This document shows, piece after piece, positions 32,295-32,524 of a DNA stretch of 32,524 nucleotides. Every line of letters starts with the position of its first letter. Positions within the stretch are counted from its first letter, which is position 1. The notes under the pieces are model-generated. The model saw only the letters and a list, made by a program, of their open reading frames with translations, was not told where the DNA came from and did no database searches. The position numbers and the translations under genes were made by a program. This DNA comes from Anaerolineae bacterium (GTDB taxonomy: Bacteria > Chloroflexota > Anaerolineae > Anaerolineales > Villigracilaceae): positions 1-32,524 of the forward strand of contig QEXW01000123.1 of NCBI GenBank assembly GCA_003130845.1, read 5' to 3'.

Positions 32295-32524
32295 AGCGGA
32301 TGAGGCAGCGGATGGGGAAGCGGATAAGCGGATGGGCAGCGGATGAGGCAGCGGATGAGGAAACGGATAAGCGGATGGGGAAGCGGATAAGCGGATAGGG
32401 GCAGCGGATGGGGAAGCGGATAAGCGGATAGGGGCAGCGGATGAGGCAGCGGATGAGGAAACGGATAAGCGGATGGGGAAGCGGATAAGCGGATAGGGGC
32501 AGCGGATGAGGCAGCGGATGGGGA
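32295..32524. repeat. Modular minisatellite, 8/12/13-base units
   Basis: Twenty-one consecutive units fill 230 bases to the edge of the window. All begin AGCGGAT or AACGGAT; the unit types are AGCGGATGAGGC, AGCGGATGAGGA, AGCGGATGGGGA, AGCGGATA, AACGGATA, AGCGGATAGGGGC and one AGCGGATGGGC. A 65-base block (32338-32402) recurs exactly at 32436-32500, so there is a higher-order repeat of about 98 bases. The + strand is purine-rich with many GG and GGGG runs. There are no spacers, so it is not a CRISPR array. The array continues beyond the window. Confidence 0.95.

Noticed and set aside
32295-32524. CRISPR array
   Set aside because: The units are contiguous variants of one short word with no unique spacers.

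Overview
The window reads as chromosomal DNA of a free-living bacterium, most likely a Chloroflexota of the Anaerolineae/Caldilineae/Ardenticatenia kind. This is an inference from gene content and style: a membrane Ser/Thr kinase with a C-terminal propeller, B12-dependent ribonucleotide reductase paired with NrdR, a DUF58-transglutaminase pair, a fused molybdenum hydroxylase and a receiver-only response regulator. There is no rRNA or tRNA marker to confirm it. Genes are tightly packed. Three convergent gene pairs end within 0 to 5 bases of each other (kinase/pyrD, asd/xanthine dehydrogenase, transglutaminase/muramidase).

Region 1 (1-2570) is AT-rich accessory DNA. Two unrecognised minus-strand genes, a small secreted protein and a 332-residue protein, are separated by a long imperfect inverted repeat (about 620-752). 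This repeat has the R/L box layout, strand asymmetry and position (about 9 bases after a stop codon) of an integron attC site. A second attC-like palindromic block sits at 1829-1925. No integrase is visible, so this looks like part of an integrase-less cassette cluster. It is followed by about 640 bases with no convincing gene, part of it extremely poor in G on the + strand.

Region 2 (2571-10781) is core metabolism and regulation. It holds a Ser/Thr kinase on the + strand and a minus-strand zinc operon: zur, a 61-residue CxxC membrane protein, znuC-like ATPase, znuB-like permease and pyrD. The operon is driven by a consensus sigma70 promoter with a Zur-type palindrome over its -10 box. Back to back with it is a consensus + strand promoter, then a 15-residue leader peptide rich in Thr/Val/Leu/Ile, an intrinsic terminator, aspartokinase and aspartate-semialdehyde dehydrogenase. 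That layout is a classic ribosome-mediated attenuator for the aspartate pathway.

Region 3 (10782-19445) is eight minus-strand genes. In transcription order they are a receiver-only response regulator, GNAT acetyltransferase, MogA-type molybdopterin adenylyltransferase, YgjP-like metallopeptidase, SET-domain protein, a diverged UvrD-like SF1 ATPase, and the FAD and fused FeS/Mo subunits of a xanthine dehydrogenase-type enzyme. MogA could supply the cofactor needed by the hydroxylase.

Region 4 (19542-26047) holds a heat-shock pair (hsp20-lon) and an nrdR-nrdJ pair. The nrdR promoter is followed by two NrdR-box-like palindromes whose centres are exactly 31 bases apart.

Region 5 (26121-32524) holds a DUF58 protein translationally coupled to a membrane transglutaminase, then a convergent multidomain C39-like peptidase/muramidase/SH3 protein without a signal peptide. 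The window ends in a modular minisatellite (32295 to the edge) that lies directly upstream of the last gene.
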